NCBI GenBank assembly: GCA_031546985.1
Contig: JAVBJN010000056.1
Coordinates: 10,183 to 74,182 of the forward strand
DNA from: JAVBJN01 sp031546985
GTDB taxonomy: Bacteria > Bacteroidota > Bacteroidia > Chitinophagales > Chitinophagaceae
DNA: 64,000 nt
Direction: 5' to 3'
Below are positions 18,635 through 27,292 of this stretch, in pieces. Numbering within the stretch: position 1 is the first letter of the stretch; every line of letters starts with the position of its first letter. The notes below the pieces were generated by a model. The model was not told the origin of the DNA and did not search any database. It saw nothing but the letters and a program-made list of their open reading frames with translations. Both the position numbers and the translations under genes were made by a program.

Positions 18635-21600
18635 ATGGACAATTACAGCCTGCTCATACAACAACTGGATGCTTTTATCCGCAAGTACTACACCAACCGT
18701 CTCTTAAAGGGACTTATGGTGTTTATGGCCTGCCTGTTGCTGTACGTATTGCTGGCCGTAGTGGGCGAGTATTTTCTTTATTTCCCCTCGTGGTTGCGGT
18801 ATGCTTTACTGGTAGTACTGCTGGTGCCGGGTACTGTAGCACTGGTGTTCTGGATCATTGTGCCATTGCTGCAAATGCAGCGTTTGGGCAAAGTTATCAG
18901 TCACGACCAGGCCGCGGGTATTATCGGCACCCATTTCCCGGAAGTAAAAGATAAACTGCTGAACATTCTGCAACTCAAAAGGCAGAGTGTGGATGCGCCC
19001 AGCCGTGCACTTATCGAAGCCAGCATTGCGCAAAAATCGGCAGAGCTGGCGCCGGTTCCGTTTGTGTCGGCCATTAACCTTACCTCTAATAAAAGATACC
19101 TCAAATACTTGCTGCCACCGGCTTTGGCTTTGCTGGCTGTGGTAATAGGCGCGCCCAATATTTTCAGAGAGTCGTCCGAGAGGTTGCTACAGCCGTCCCG
19201 CACTTTTGAGAAAAAAGTACCTTTTGATTGGGTGGTGCGCAACAAAGATTTTACCATTCCGCAATACAGCGACTGGCAGCTCGAAGTAGAAATGAAAGGC
19301 AACCTGCTGCCCGACCAGGTTTGGATTCAGCAAAACGGTCAGCAGATTCTCATGGAGCGTAAAGAGGGCAACCTTTTTACCTACAATTTTACCAAAGTAG
19401 GCACGGCTTTCAGTTTTCAGCTGCAGGCCAATGGCTACACGTCAAAACCTTATGCTGTTAAAGTAGTGCCCAAACCTGTCATGAGCGCCTTTAAAGTACA
19501 GCTCGATTACCCCGATTATACCGGCCGTAAAGATGAAGTGCTCGATAACCTGGGTGATATGATTGTGCCCGCTGGCACCCGCATTGGTTGGGCGTTTCAG
19601 GCGCAACATACCGATGCGGTGCAGTTTGTGTATCCGCATAGCGCTACCACCCTCCGCCAGTTAAACGGCTTGTATGTGCACCAGTTGCAGGCCATGAACG
19701 ATACTACGTACAGCATTGTAATAAGCAACCAATACATTCGCCAGCCCGATAGTCTGCATTATCGCATTGGGGTTATACCCGACCAGTTTCCTTCGGTATC
19801 GTTGCAGCAATACAACGATAGTACTACGGGTAGCATGGTGGTGCTGTATGGCGAGGCCAACGATGATTATGGCATCCGCAACATCAATTTTGTGTACAAC
19901 ATTAAACGCAATGGCGATAAACAGGTAAAAAGCCATAGTGTACCCATTCCTGCAGCCAAGGGTTTGTTTGCTTCTTTTAACCATATTCTCGATGTGGAGC
20001 AAATGCAGCTGCAACCAGGCGATGATCTTTCTTATTATGTAGAGGTTTGGGATAATGATGGGGTGCACGGCAGCAAATCGGCCAAAAGCACGGTAATGCA
20101 ATACCATATGCCTTCTGCTGTGCAAATGGATTCGCTGATGCTGGCCAATGCCGATAAGATGGAAAAAGGCTTGAAGAGCAGCAGCAACAAAGCAAAGGAA
20201 TTGCAGAAAAGTATGAAAGCGTTGCAGGAAAAAATGTTGCAGAAATCGGCCCTCGATTGGGAAGATAAAAAAGCATTGGAGCAACTGGCAGAGAAACAGC
20301 AGCAAATGCAGCAGCAGCTCGAAAACGTAAAGGAAAAACTAGACCAGTTTAACAAACAATCCGAATTTAAAGAGTTGAGCGAAGACCTGCGCGATAAGCA
20401 GCAAACCATGGAAAAACTCATGGAAAACCTGCTCAATAATGACCTCAAAGACCAGATGAAACGCTTGCAGGAGCTTATGGAGCGACTGAATAAAGAAGAT
20501 GCCTTCCGCGAGCTCAACTCTGCCCAGCAGAAAAACGATTTGATGCAAAAGGATATGGAGCGCATCAAAGAGCTGATGAACAAGCTGGAAATGCAGATGC
20601 GTATGGAAGACCTGGCCAATAAGGCCGACTCGCTGGCGCAAAAACAAGGCGCGTTAAAAGAGCAGACCCAGCAGCAAAACAGCGATCTGGCTAAAAAAAT
20701 GGAGCAGCAGCAACAGTTGCAGCAACAACTGAACCAGGTGCAGAAAGAAATGAAAGAAATGGATAAGCTGAACGACCAGCTGGAAGAGAAGCAGGAGATG
20801 GACCAGCCCAAAGAACAGGGCCAGCAGGCAGGCGAGCAAATGCAGCAAAGCCAGCAGCAAATGCAGCAGCAGAACCGTTCCAAAGCATCGCAGGCACAGC
20901 AGAAAGCACAGCAAAACCTGCAACAGATGGCCAATATGATGCGGCAGGGTGCTGGTGGCATGGAAATGAAACAGATTGAAATCGACATAAAAGCTACACG
21001 CCAGTTGCTGCAAAACCTTATACGCATGTCATTTGAGCAGGAAGAGGTGATGAACAGCCTGCGCACCACACCGCCCACGGCTCCGGCGTATGTAGAGATT
21101 GGCAAACGCCAGCAGAAATTATCCAATACCTCCGAAATGATTGCCGATAGCCTGTTTGCCCTCAGTAAAAGGGTATTCCAGCTTAGTGCTACCGTTAATA
21201 AAGAAACAGGAGAGATTAAGCAGCAAATGCAAAACACCATACAGGGGCTGGAGAACCGCAATACAGGCCGGGCGCTTACCAGCCAGCAATATATTATGAC
21301 CGGTGCCAACAACCTGGCGCTGATGTTGAATGAATTGCTGCAAAACCTCATGAGTATGCAAAGCCAGGCTATGAAACAGCAGAGCTCCGGCAGTTGCAGT
21401 AAACCAGGTGGCAACAAACCCAAACCTGGCAACGGCAAGCAGCTGGGCGATATTATGACCAAGCAGCAGCAACTGGGCCAGGGCATGCAGCAAATGATGA
21501 ACCGGGGGCAGCAAGGCAACAAACCAGGCCAGCAGCAGAGTCAGCAACAAGGCCAGGGCCAGCAGGGCGGGCAAAGCGGTGAGTATGGCAGCTCCGAAGA

Positions 21601-22018
21601 GCTGGCCCGTATGGCAGCGCAACAGGCGGCTATCCGCAAACAGTTGCAGCAGCTAAACCAGAACCTGATTAAAAACGGAAAAGGCAATAGCGCCATATTG
21701 AACCAACTGGCACAGGATATGGACCGCAACGAAACCGACCTGGTAAACCGCAGGCTGAGCGAGCAAATGATGCGCCGCCAGCAAGATATCCTTACCCGTT
21801 TGTTACAAGCCCAGGATGCGATGCGCCAGCAGGAAGAAGACAACAAGCGCCAGTCCAATGCCGGTAAAGAATTGCCCAAATCTATTCCGCCGGCCTTGCA
21901 GGATTTCCTTAAAAACAGGCAGTCGGCCATAGATGTATACCGCACAGCTCCTGCCACGCTTAAACCTTATTACAAAGAGAAGGTAGACCAGTATTACAAT
22001 CTGCTGCAAGGCAAGTAA
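18635..22018 (+). CDS. DUF4175-family membrane-anchored coiled-coil protein
   Basis: The 1127-residue protein begins with two transmembrane helices (KGLMVFMACLLLYVLLAVV and YALLVVLLVPGTVALVFWIIV, residues about 25-75) and a third near residue 155. A periplasmic beta-rich region follows (about 180-490, with VWIQQNGQQILMERKEG and LDYPDYTGRKDE). The rest is a very long Gln/Lys/Glu-rich coiled coil (about 505-790 and 895-1095) with many QQQ and MQQ runs. This matches the DUF4175 family of Bacteroidota and some Proteobacteria, of unknown function. The Gln-rich part has strong codon bias to CAG, which produces long spurious antisense frames. It has its own terminator downstream. Confidence 0.82.
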   Translation: MDNYSLLIQQLDAFIRKYYTNRLLKGLMVFMACLLLYVLLAVVGEYFLYFPSWLRYALLVVLLVPGTVALVFWIIVPLLQMQRLGKVISHDQAAGIIGTHFPEVKDKLLNILQLKRQSVDAPSRALIEASIAQKSAELAPVPFVSAINLTSNKRYLKYLLPPALALLAVVIGAPNIFRESSERLLQPSRTFEKKVPFDWVVRNKDFTIPQYSDWQLEVEMKGNLLPDQVWIQQNGQQILMERKEGNLFTYNFTKVGTAFSFQLQANGYTSKPYAVKVVPKPVMSAFKVQLDYPDYTGRKDEVLDNLGDMIVPAGTRIGWAFQAQHTDAVQFVYPHSATTLRQLNGLYVHQLQAMNDTTYSIVISNQYIRQPDSLHYRIGVIPDQFPSVSLQQYNDSTTGSMVVLYGEANDDYGIRNINFVYNIKRNGDKQVKSHSVPIPAAKGLFASFNHILDVEQMQLQPGDDLSYYVEVWDNDGVHGSKSAKSTVMQYHMPSAVQMDSLMLANADKMEKGLKSSSNKAKELQKSMKALQEKMLQKSALDWEDKKALEQLAEKQQQMQQQLENVKEKLDQFNKQSEFKELSEDLRDKQQTMEKLMENLLNNDLKDQMKRLQELMERLNKEDAFRELNSAQQKNDLMQKDMERIKELMNKLEMQMRMEDLANKADSLAQKQGALKEQTQQQNSDLAKKMEQQQQLQQQLNQVQKEMKEMDKLNDQLEEKQEMDQPKEQGQQAGEQMQQSQQQMQQQNRSKASQAQQKAQQNLQQMANMMRQGAGGMEMKQIEIDIKATRQLLQNLIRMSFEQEEVMNSLRTTPPTAPAYVEIGKRQQKLSNTSEMIADSLFALSKRVFQLSATVNKETGEIKQQMQNTIQGLENRNTGRALTSQQYIMTGANNLALMLNELLQNLMSMQSQAMKQQSSGSCSKPGGNKPKPGNGKQLGDIMTKQQQLGQGMQQMMNRGQQGNKPGQQQSQQQGQGQQGGQSGEYGSSEELARMAAQQAAIRKQLQQLNQNLIKNGKGNSAILNQLAQDMDRNETDLVNRRLSEQMMRRQQDILTRLLQAQDAMRQQEEDNKRQSNAGKELPKSIPPALQDFLKNRQSAIDVYRTAPATLKPYYKEKVDQYYNLLQGK

Positions 22019-22121
22019 ATACAGATGGCTGACCGCTGATCCGGAGACGAAACTGTCATACTTCGAGGCCGTATGACTGAGCTTCAGGCCAAGCTATAAG
22101 ATAAAGATCCTCCAACATAAA

Positions 22122-22158
22122 CAAAGCCCATTCACGATAAGTGAATGGGCTTTTGTAA
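22122..22158 (+). terminator. Terminator after the DUF4175 gene
   Basis: aaagcccattcac pairs with gtgaatgggcttt around a 5-base loop, followed by tgtaata; A and T tracts on both sides make it usable from both directions, since the next gene converges. The preceding bases (22025-22095) hold a low-complexity intergenic element with no coding. Confidence 0.85.
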
Positions 22159-22192
22159 TATACTTTGCATTGCCAGCAAAGGAAGGCCTCAA

Positions 22193-22978
22193 CTATTGCG
22201 CTGCAAACCTTGCCAGCGGTGCCATACGGGCTTTGTTCAGCGATAAGGTATCCTTCTTCGCGTTTATGCTATAGTTGTCGGCTGTTTCAAAAACTTTATG
22301 CAGTTGGGTTTCGGTACTCATATCCGGGCAGGCCATCATGGTAGAGATCATGCCCGAAAAAGCGATGCGGCTGCCTGGTCTCAGAATAAAACTGCCCGAA
22401 TAGCCATTGCATCCGCCATTGCCCGACACCTGGAGTTTGTCCATCGCAAAGGTCATATCCGGCTCTTTTTGGGTGGTAGCATCTGGTTTTACAGGCTTGC
22501 CGTTTATTTCAATCAGTTTCCATCTTTTATTGGTGAGCTCATCGGCCATCATTTTTTGCAATACATATTGGCTGGCCAGGTTGCCGGTAATGGGCTTGCC
22601 CGACAGGTCCAGTTTGGTAAGGGTGTTTTCGCCCACTTTGTATTGGTCTGCCGGTTGGTTGCTGCCTTCTTCTTTTAAAGTAATAGTCGATCCCTGCGCG
22701 TTCCACTGGTAAGTACCCCGCGAAGCCATAATTTCAGTGGACTTGCCTTCATACCGGGTTCTCATTTCGTAGGTTTCATCTTTATTTAATGCAATAGAAG
22801 TGAGCATGCCACTGCAATCGGCGCAGGGAAGGGTACCGGTGTAAACGCCATAGTAATCCAGCGCGTTTTTACTGTTATGGGCCGAATCCGGGGTACTACT
22901 GCTTTTTTTGCTGCTATGGCAGGCATTTAAGCTTAGCGCCAGGCCTATGAGTCCGGTAATGAGGTATGTTCTTGCCAT
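22193..22978 (-). CDS. NlpE-META two-domain lipoprotein
   Basis: The 261-residue product has a lipoprotein signal ending LSLNAC (Cys20). An NlpE-like domain (about 40-135) shows the hallmark GVYTGTLPCADCSGM. A C-terminal META/HslJ domain (about 148-255) has KRWKLIEINGKPV, GNGGCNGYSGSF and STMMACPD. NlpE proteins act in surface or copper sensing at the outer membrane; META domains occur in secreted and heat-shock-related proteins. The function of this combination is not established. It is a distant relative, through the META domain, of the two genes at 52735 and 53549. Confidence 0.85.
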   Translation of the reverse strand: MARTYLITGLIGLALSLNACHSSKKSSSTPDSAHNSKNALDYYGVYTGTLPCADCSGMLTSIALNKDETYEMRTRYEGKSTEIMASRGTYQWNAQGSTITLKEEGSNQPADQYKVGENTLTKLDLSGKPITGNLASQYVLQKMMADELTNKRWKLIEINGKPVKPDATTQKEPDMTFAMDKLQVSGNGGCNGYSGSFILRPGSRIAFSGMISTMMACPDMSTETQLHKVFETADNYSINAKKDTLSLNKARMAPLARFAAQ

Positions 22979-23205
22979 AAGATGAAGGTTTTGACAATGG
23001 TTTATGTATAAAAATTACGAAATATTTGCCAATTACTGGTTTCCGCTGCCGGACAGGTTTTATAGGCTAAAACAATCCCGGCCGGGTATTTGTTCTTTAG
23101 CCTTCGGAATACAGCAAAATAACGGTGTAAAACTACTGTTTTAACGCTGAAAGGTACGTCAGCTGTGGGTTTTAAAAAGCTCACATTATACCTAAATCTA
23201 TTTTA

Positions 23206-23213
23206 TAAATTTG
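23206..23213 (+). promoter_or_regulatory. Candidate -7 element (TAAATTTG) of pigment block I
   Basis: TAAATTTG matches TAnnTTTG exactly and lies 25 bases before the ATG of the ammonia-lyase gene. The rest of 22979-23205 is AT-rich and shows no gene. Confidence 0.5.
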
Positions 23214-23238
23214 CACCTTCAAAACCGAAAAAGCAGTA

Positions 23239-24780
23239 ATGGTAAAAATAGGCGGAAAGATGAGTGGCCTGTCCGACATCAGGCAGATTGTATTTGAGGA
23301 ACAGCAGGTAGACCTCACGATGGACGCGTTGAAAGCCGTGGAGTCCTGCTACAAGTTTTTAAAGGATTTTTCGAAGAATAAGCTCATTTACGGTATCAAC
23401 ACCGGATTTGGGCCAATGGCGCAATATAAGATCGATGATGCCGACCGCAAGCAGTTGCAGTTTAACCTCATCCGCAGCCATGCCTCAGGCACCGGCCGCC
23501 TGCTGGAGCCTATGCATACCAAAGCCATGATGGTGGCCCGGCTCAATACCCTTATGCGTGCCCACAGCGGCATTCACCAGGAGGTAGTGGTGCTGCTTAA
23601 AGATCTGATTAACAAAGATGTATACCCCTGCATATTCCAGCATGGTGGTGTAGGTGCCAGTGGCGATCTCGTGCAGCTGGCCCATCTGGCCCTGGTATTG
23701 ATAGGCGAGGGAGAAGTAGTGTACGAAGGCAAACGCCAGTCTACCGCCAAAGTGTTCAAAAAACTGGACATCAAACCGCTGGAAATGCACATCCGCGAAG
23801 GATTGGCCATTTTGAACGGTACCTCGGCCATGACGGGCGTAGGCTTGGTAAACCTGCTGCAGGCTTACCAGTTGCTAAGCTGGGAGATTATCATGAGCGC
23901 TATGATCAACGAACTGGTAGAGGCCTACGACGATTCTTTTTCCAAAGAACTGAACCAGGTAAAACTCCACGACGGGCAAAACCAGGTAGCGGCTGCCATG
24001 CGCAAGGTGATGAAGGGCAGCAAACTCATGAAAAAACGCCATGAGCACCTGTACGAAAAAGAAGTAACCGAAAGGGTGCTGGAAGATAAAGTGCAGGAGT
24101 ACTACTCGCTCCGCTGCACTCCGCAGATTATGGGTCCCGTGCTCGATACCCTGCGCTTTGCAGAGAAAGTGCTGGTAGAGGAATTTAACTCCGTAAACGA
24201 CAACCCGATCATTGATCCGGAAGCCAACAATATTTTCCACGGTGGCAATTTCCACGGCGATTATGTATCGCTGGAAATGGATAAAGTAAAGATCGCCATC
24301 ACCAAACTGAGCATGCTGGCCGAGCGCCAGCTCAATTACCTGCTTAACCATAACCTGAACCGTATGCTGCCCCCGTTTGTAAACCTGGGCGTATTGGGTC
24401 TTAATTTTGGTATGCAGGGTGTGCAATACACCGCTACCAGCACCGTGGCCGAAAACCAGATGCTGAGCAACCCGATGTATGTACACAGCATACCCAACAA
24501 CAACGACAACCAGGATATTGTGAGCATGGGTTGCAACAGCGCACTTATTTGCCATAAGGTGATTGAAAACACCTTTGAGGTAATGGCGGTGCACCTTATG
24601 ACCATTGTACAGGCAATTGATTACCGCGAAGTATCGGGTAAGTTATCGCCAATGGCCAAAGAAGTGTACGATAAAGTAAGGGCAGTGTTCCCTAAGTTCA
24701 TTACCGATGAGCCCCGTTATGTAGACCTGCAAAACGTGAAGGAACTGATTATCGCCAACCGCTATAATTTTTTTGAATAA
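23239..24780 (+). CDS. Tyrosine ammonia-lyase (MIO-type aromatic amino-acid lyase)
   Basis: The 513-residue enzyme belongs to the HAL/PAL/TAL family. Ala140-Ser141-Gly142 in HGGVGASGDLVQLAH cyclises to the MIO electrophile, and INTGFGPMAQY, SVNDNPIID and the NNNDNQDIVSMG segment are intact. The substrate loop reads NLIRSHASGTG. From memory, long stretches closely resemble the characterised Flavobacterium johnsoniae tyrosine ammonia-lyase (GFGPMAQY, MYVHSIPNNNDNQDIVSMG), and HutH sequences differ there. It deaminates L-Tyr to 4-coumarate, the aryl starter of flexirubin-type polyenes. No hutU/hutI neighbours exist, against a histidine-degradation role. It is the first gene of a block with fabG, KAS, ACP and an acyltransferase. 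Confidence 0.9.
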   Translation: MVKIGGKMSGLSDIRQIVFEEQQVDLTMDALKAVESCYKFLKDFSKNKLIYGINTGFGPMAQYKIDDADRKQLQFNLIRSHASGTGRLLEPMHTKAMMVARLNTLMRAHSGIHQEVVVLLKDLINKDVYPCIFQHGGVGASGDLVQLAHLALVLIGEGEVVYEGKRQSTAKVFKKLDIKPLEMHIREGLAILNGTSAMTGVGLVNLLQAYQLLSWEIIMSAMINELVEAYDDSFSKELNQVKLHDGQNQVAAAMRKVMKGSKLMKKRHEHLYEKEVTERVLEDKVQEYYSLRCTPQIMGPVLDTLRFAEKVLVEEFNSVNDNPIIDPEANNIFHGGNFHGDYVSLEMDKVKIAITKLSMLAERQLNYLLNHNLNRMLPPFVNLGVLGLNFGMQGVQYTATSTVAENQMLSNPMYVHSIPNNNDNQDIVSMGCNSALICHKVIENTFEVMAVHLMTIVQAIDYREVSGKLSPMAKEVYDKVRAVFPKFITDEPRYVDLQNVKELIIANRYNFFE

Positions 24781-24838
24781 GCAACCGTAGGTATTGTGGT
24801 GAACCGGATTTAAATAATTTGCAATAGAAAAGTAAGGT

Positions 24839-25576
24839 ATGAGTAAACAGAAATATGCATTAGTAACCGGAGGGTCGAGAGGAATAGGAAGGGCGGTTTG
24901 TATTAAACTGGCTGCAATGGGTTACCATGTACTCATCAATTATAAAGGAAACGAAGCCGAAGCACTCAATACCAAAGCAATGGTAGAGGAGCAGGGCGTG
25001 CAGGCAGAGATTATACAGTTCGATGTGGCCGACCAGGCCGGGCTCGAAGGCAAACTGGACCAGTGGATGGAAACCCATCCCGATTCGGTAATTGAAGTGC
25101 TGGTAAACAATGCCGGTGTGCGTAAGGATACCCTCATGTCTTTCATGAGCGACGACCAATGGAACAGTGTAATGGATACCAGCCTCAACGGTATGTTTTT
25201 CGTAACCCGCAAGGTGCTGAACCCGATGCTCATGAACCGTTATGGCCGCATCATTAACCTGGTGTCGCTTTCCGGTATTAAAGGTATGCCGGGCCAAACC
25301 AATTACAGCGCTGCCAAAGCAGGTATGATTGGCGCTACCAAAGCCCTGGCGCAGGAAGTGGCCAAACGTAATGTTACGGTAAACGCCGTAGCTCCCGGTT
25401 TCATTAAAACCGATATGACCTCTGACCTCGACGAAAAGGAACTGGCTGCCATAGTGCCGGTAAAACGGTTTGGCAATCCCGAAGAAGTAGCCGCTCTGGT
25501 CGGTTTCCTGGCTTCGAAAGATGCCGCGTATATCACCGGTCAGGTAGTTTCTATTAACGGAGGGTTGTATACGTAG
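24839..25576 (+). CDS. FabG-like 3-oxoacyl-ACP reductase of the pigment cluster
   Basis: The 245-residue short-chain dehydrogenase has the NADPH-binding TGGSRGIG (residues 10-17), NNAGV (about 90-94), the catalytic Ser in LVSLSG, Tyr156 and Lys160 in YSAAK, and the usual VNAVAPGFIKTDM. It reduces 3-oxoacyl-ACP to 3-hydroxyacyl-ACP. Its place, 58 bp after the tyrosine ammonia-lyase and before a ketosynthase and ACP, points to reduction of the polyene intermediates (role of ApeQ in aryl-polyene clusters) rather than housekeeping fatty-acid synthesis; overlap between the two roles cannot be excluded. Confidence 0.9.
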   Translation: MSKQKYALVTGGSRGIGRAVCIKLAAMGYHVLINYKGNEAEALNTKAMVEEQGVQAEIIQFDVADQAGLEGKLDQWMETHPDSVIEVLVNNAGVRKDTLMSFMSDDQWNSVMDTSLNGMFFVTRKVLNPMLMNRYGRIINLVSLSGIKGMPGQTNYSAAKAGMIGATKALAQEVAKRNVTVNAVAPGFIKTDMTSDLDEKELAAIVPVKRFGNPEEVAALVGFLASKDAAYITGQVVSINGGLYT

Positions 25577-25600
25577 CGGCCTTCGATAACTTCGACAGCG

Positions 25601-25620
25601 CCTGTCCCGCCTATGCGGGG
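25601..25620 (+). repeat. Dispersed 20-bp hairpin repeat, copy 1 (cctgtcccgc/tgcgggg)
   Basis: cctgtcccgcctatgcgggg contains a cccgc/gcggg stem. Near-identical copies stand at 34110-34129 and 52632-52651, all intergenic. Confidence 0.7.
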
Positions 25621-25657
25621 TTTAGTTACCGAAGTTCAGACCTGACAGGAGCTACGC

Positions 25658-25707
25658 ACCTGGCAGATCCATTTTTTTTAATTCAATAGTGAATCGATTT
25701 GCCAGGT
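25658..25707. other. Imperfect inverted repeat in the 217-bp gap between fabG and the ketosynthase gene
   Basis: Arms acctggcagatc (25658-25669) and gatttgccaggt (25696-25707) are complementary except for one position, with a 26-base AT-rich loop. The gap 25577-25793 is much longer than other spacings in this block, so the element may be a leader structure, a processing site or a protein-binding site. No gene was seen in it. Confidence 0.4.
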
Positions 25708-25793
25708 CTTTGGCCATGAAAATCTTCAAACTGATCTGAACATTTCAATGGTCAGATCTCCCCATATCAGCGTTGTCTTAAAACAACACCAAC

Positions 25794-27017
25794 ATGTCAA
25801 ACAGAGTAGTTATTACAGGATTGGGTATTTACAGCTGCTTAGGCAAAAACCTGGCAGAGGTAAAAGACTCTTTATATACAGGTCGTTCGGGCATCATTTT
25901 TGATCCCCGCCGCAAAGAAATGGGATACCGCTCGGGCCTCACCGGTTACGTAGAGCGGCCCAATCTGAAAGGCATTCTCGACCGCCGTGCCCGCATTATG
26001 ATGCCCGAAGAGGCCGATTATGCTTATGTGGCTACGGTAGAAGCCTTGCAGACTGCCGGGTTGGACCAGGATTTTCTGGATCGCAACGAAGTAGGTATCA
26101 TTTACGGCAACGACAGCTCGGCCCAGGCCGTGATCGAAGGCATGGATATGATACGGGAAAAGAAAGATACCACCCTTATCGGGTCGGGATCGGTGTTCCA
26201 GGTGCTCAACAGCACCGTAACCATGAACCTGGCTACCATTTTTAAGCTCAAAGGCATCAATTTTACCATCAGCGCGGCTTGCGCCAGCGGCTCGCACTCG
26301 ATTGGTATGGGCTATATGTTTATCAAAAACGGTTTGCAGGATACGGTAATCTGCGGCGGTGCCCAGGAAACCAATATCTACAGCATGCCCAATTTTGACG
26401 CCCTTTCGGTGTTTTCGTTAAGAGAAGACGAGCCTACCAAAGCCTCCCGCCCGTTCGACCGCGACCGCGACGGACTGGTACCTGGCGGTGGAGCGGCAAC
26501 TGTAATTCTCGAAAGCCTGGAAAGTGCACAGCGCAGAGGCGCCAATATTTTGGGAGAAGTAATTGGGTATGGCTTTTCGTCTAATGGCGGCCATATCTCC
26601 AACCCCAGTGTAGAAGGTCCGGTACGTTCGCTGCAAAAAGCATTGAAAGACGCGGGTTTGGCAGCGGCTGATGTGCCATACATTAACGCCCACGCCACCT
26701 CTACGCCAGCCGGCGATGTGAGCGAGGCCAGGGCCATTCACGAGGTATTTGGCAGCAGCAGGCCGCTGGTAAGCTCTACCAAGAGCATGACCGGCCACGA
26801 ATGCTGGATGGCGGGTGCTAGTGAGGTGGTATACAGCATGTTAATGATGCAAAATGGTTTTATTGCACCCAATATTAACCTGGAGAATCCCGATGAGGAC
26901 TCTGCTAAGCTCAACATAGCCACTTCTACCATTAATCAGGAATTTGACTTATTTTTGTCTAATTCTTTTGGTTTTGGGGGTACTAATTCTTCCTTAATCG
27001 TTAAAAAGTGGAAATAG
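25794..27017 (+). CDS. Beta-ketoacyl-ACP synthase (KAS I/II type) of the pigment cluster
   Basis: The 407-residue protein has an intact Cys-His-His triad: Cys163 in SAACASGSHSIGMGY, His300 in INAHATSTPAGD and His335 in KSMTGHECWMAGA. It should therefore catalyse decarboxylative condensation of acyl-enzyme with malonyl-ACP. It is of the FabB/FabF-like group used in aryl-polyene pathways. It precedes an ACP gene by 17 bp, which suggests that the two work together. It is one of five ketosynthase-like proteins in the locus; its place in the elongation order cannot be told from sequence. Confidence 0.92.
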   Translation: MSNRVVITGLGIYSCLGKNLAEVKDSLYTGRSGIIFDPRRKEMGYRSGLTGYVERPNLKGILDRRARIMMPEEADYAYVATVEALQTAGLDQDFLDRNEVGIIYGNDSSAQAVIEGMDMIREKKDTTLIGSGSVFQVLNSTVTMNLATIFKLKGINFTISAACASGSHSIGMGYMFIKNGLQDTVICGGAQETNIYSMPNFDALSVFSLREDEPTKASRPFDRDRDGLVPGGGAATVILESLESAQRRGANILGEVIGYGFSSNGGHISNPSVEGPVRSLQKALKDAGLAAADVPYINAHATSTPAGDVSEARAIHEVFGSSRPLVSSTKSMTGHECWMAGASEVVYSMLMMQNGFIAPNINLENPDEDSAKLNIATSTINQEFDLFLSNSFGFGGTNSSLIVKKWK

Positions 27018-27034
27018 TATAAATTTCGTAGTAT

Positions 27035-27292
27035 ATGTCAGAACAGCAGATTATTGAGCGTATTAACGGTTTTATGGTAGAAGATTTTGAGGTGGAACCG
27101 GAAGCTATTACGCCCGATGCTGACCTTAAAAAGACCCTGGACCTCGACAGCCTGGATTATATAGACCTGGTGGTGGTGATTGAAAGCAATTTTGGCTTTA
27201 AGGTAAAACCCGAAGATTTTCAGGGTATGATTACCGTTCAGGATTTTTACAATTATGTTATCCAGAGAGTAAACAGTAAAGTTTCTGCCTGA
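27035..27292 (+). CDS. Acyl carrier protein (pigment block I)
   Basis: The 85-residue acidic helical protein has the 4'-phosphopantetheine site Ser39 in LDLDSLDYIDL and a typical four-helix ACP pattern. It follows a ketosynthase and its TGA shares the A of the next gene's ATG, so translation is coupled to the acyltransferase. The AcpS at 61511 is the likely activating enzyme within the locus. Confidence 0.93.
   Translation: MSEQQIIERINGFMVEDFEVEPEAITPDADLKKTLDLDSLDYIDLVVVIESNFGFKVKPEDFQGMITVQDFYNYVIQRVNSKVSA

Noticed and set aside
20035..21522. Long Cys/Ser/Leu-rich minus-strand frame inside the DUF4175 gene
   Set aside because: It is an antisense image of CAG-rich codons (ctg/tgc on the other strand), with no family and in full overlap with a supported gene.
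23239..24780. Histidine ammonia-lyase (hutH)
   Set aside because: There are no hutU, hutI or hutG neighbours; context and remembered similarity to the Flavobacterium tyrosine enzyme favour tyrosine.
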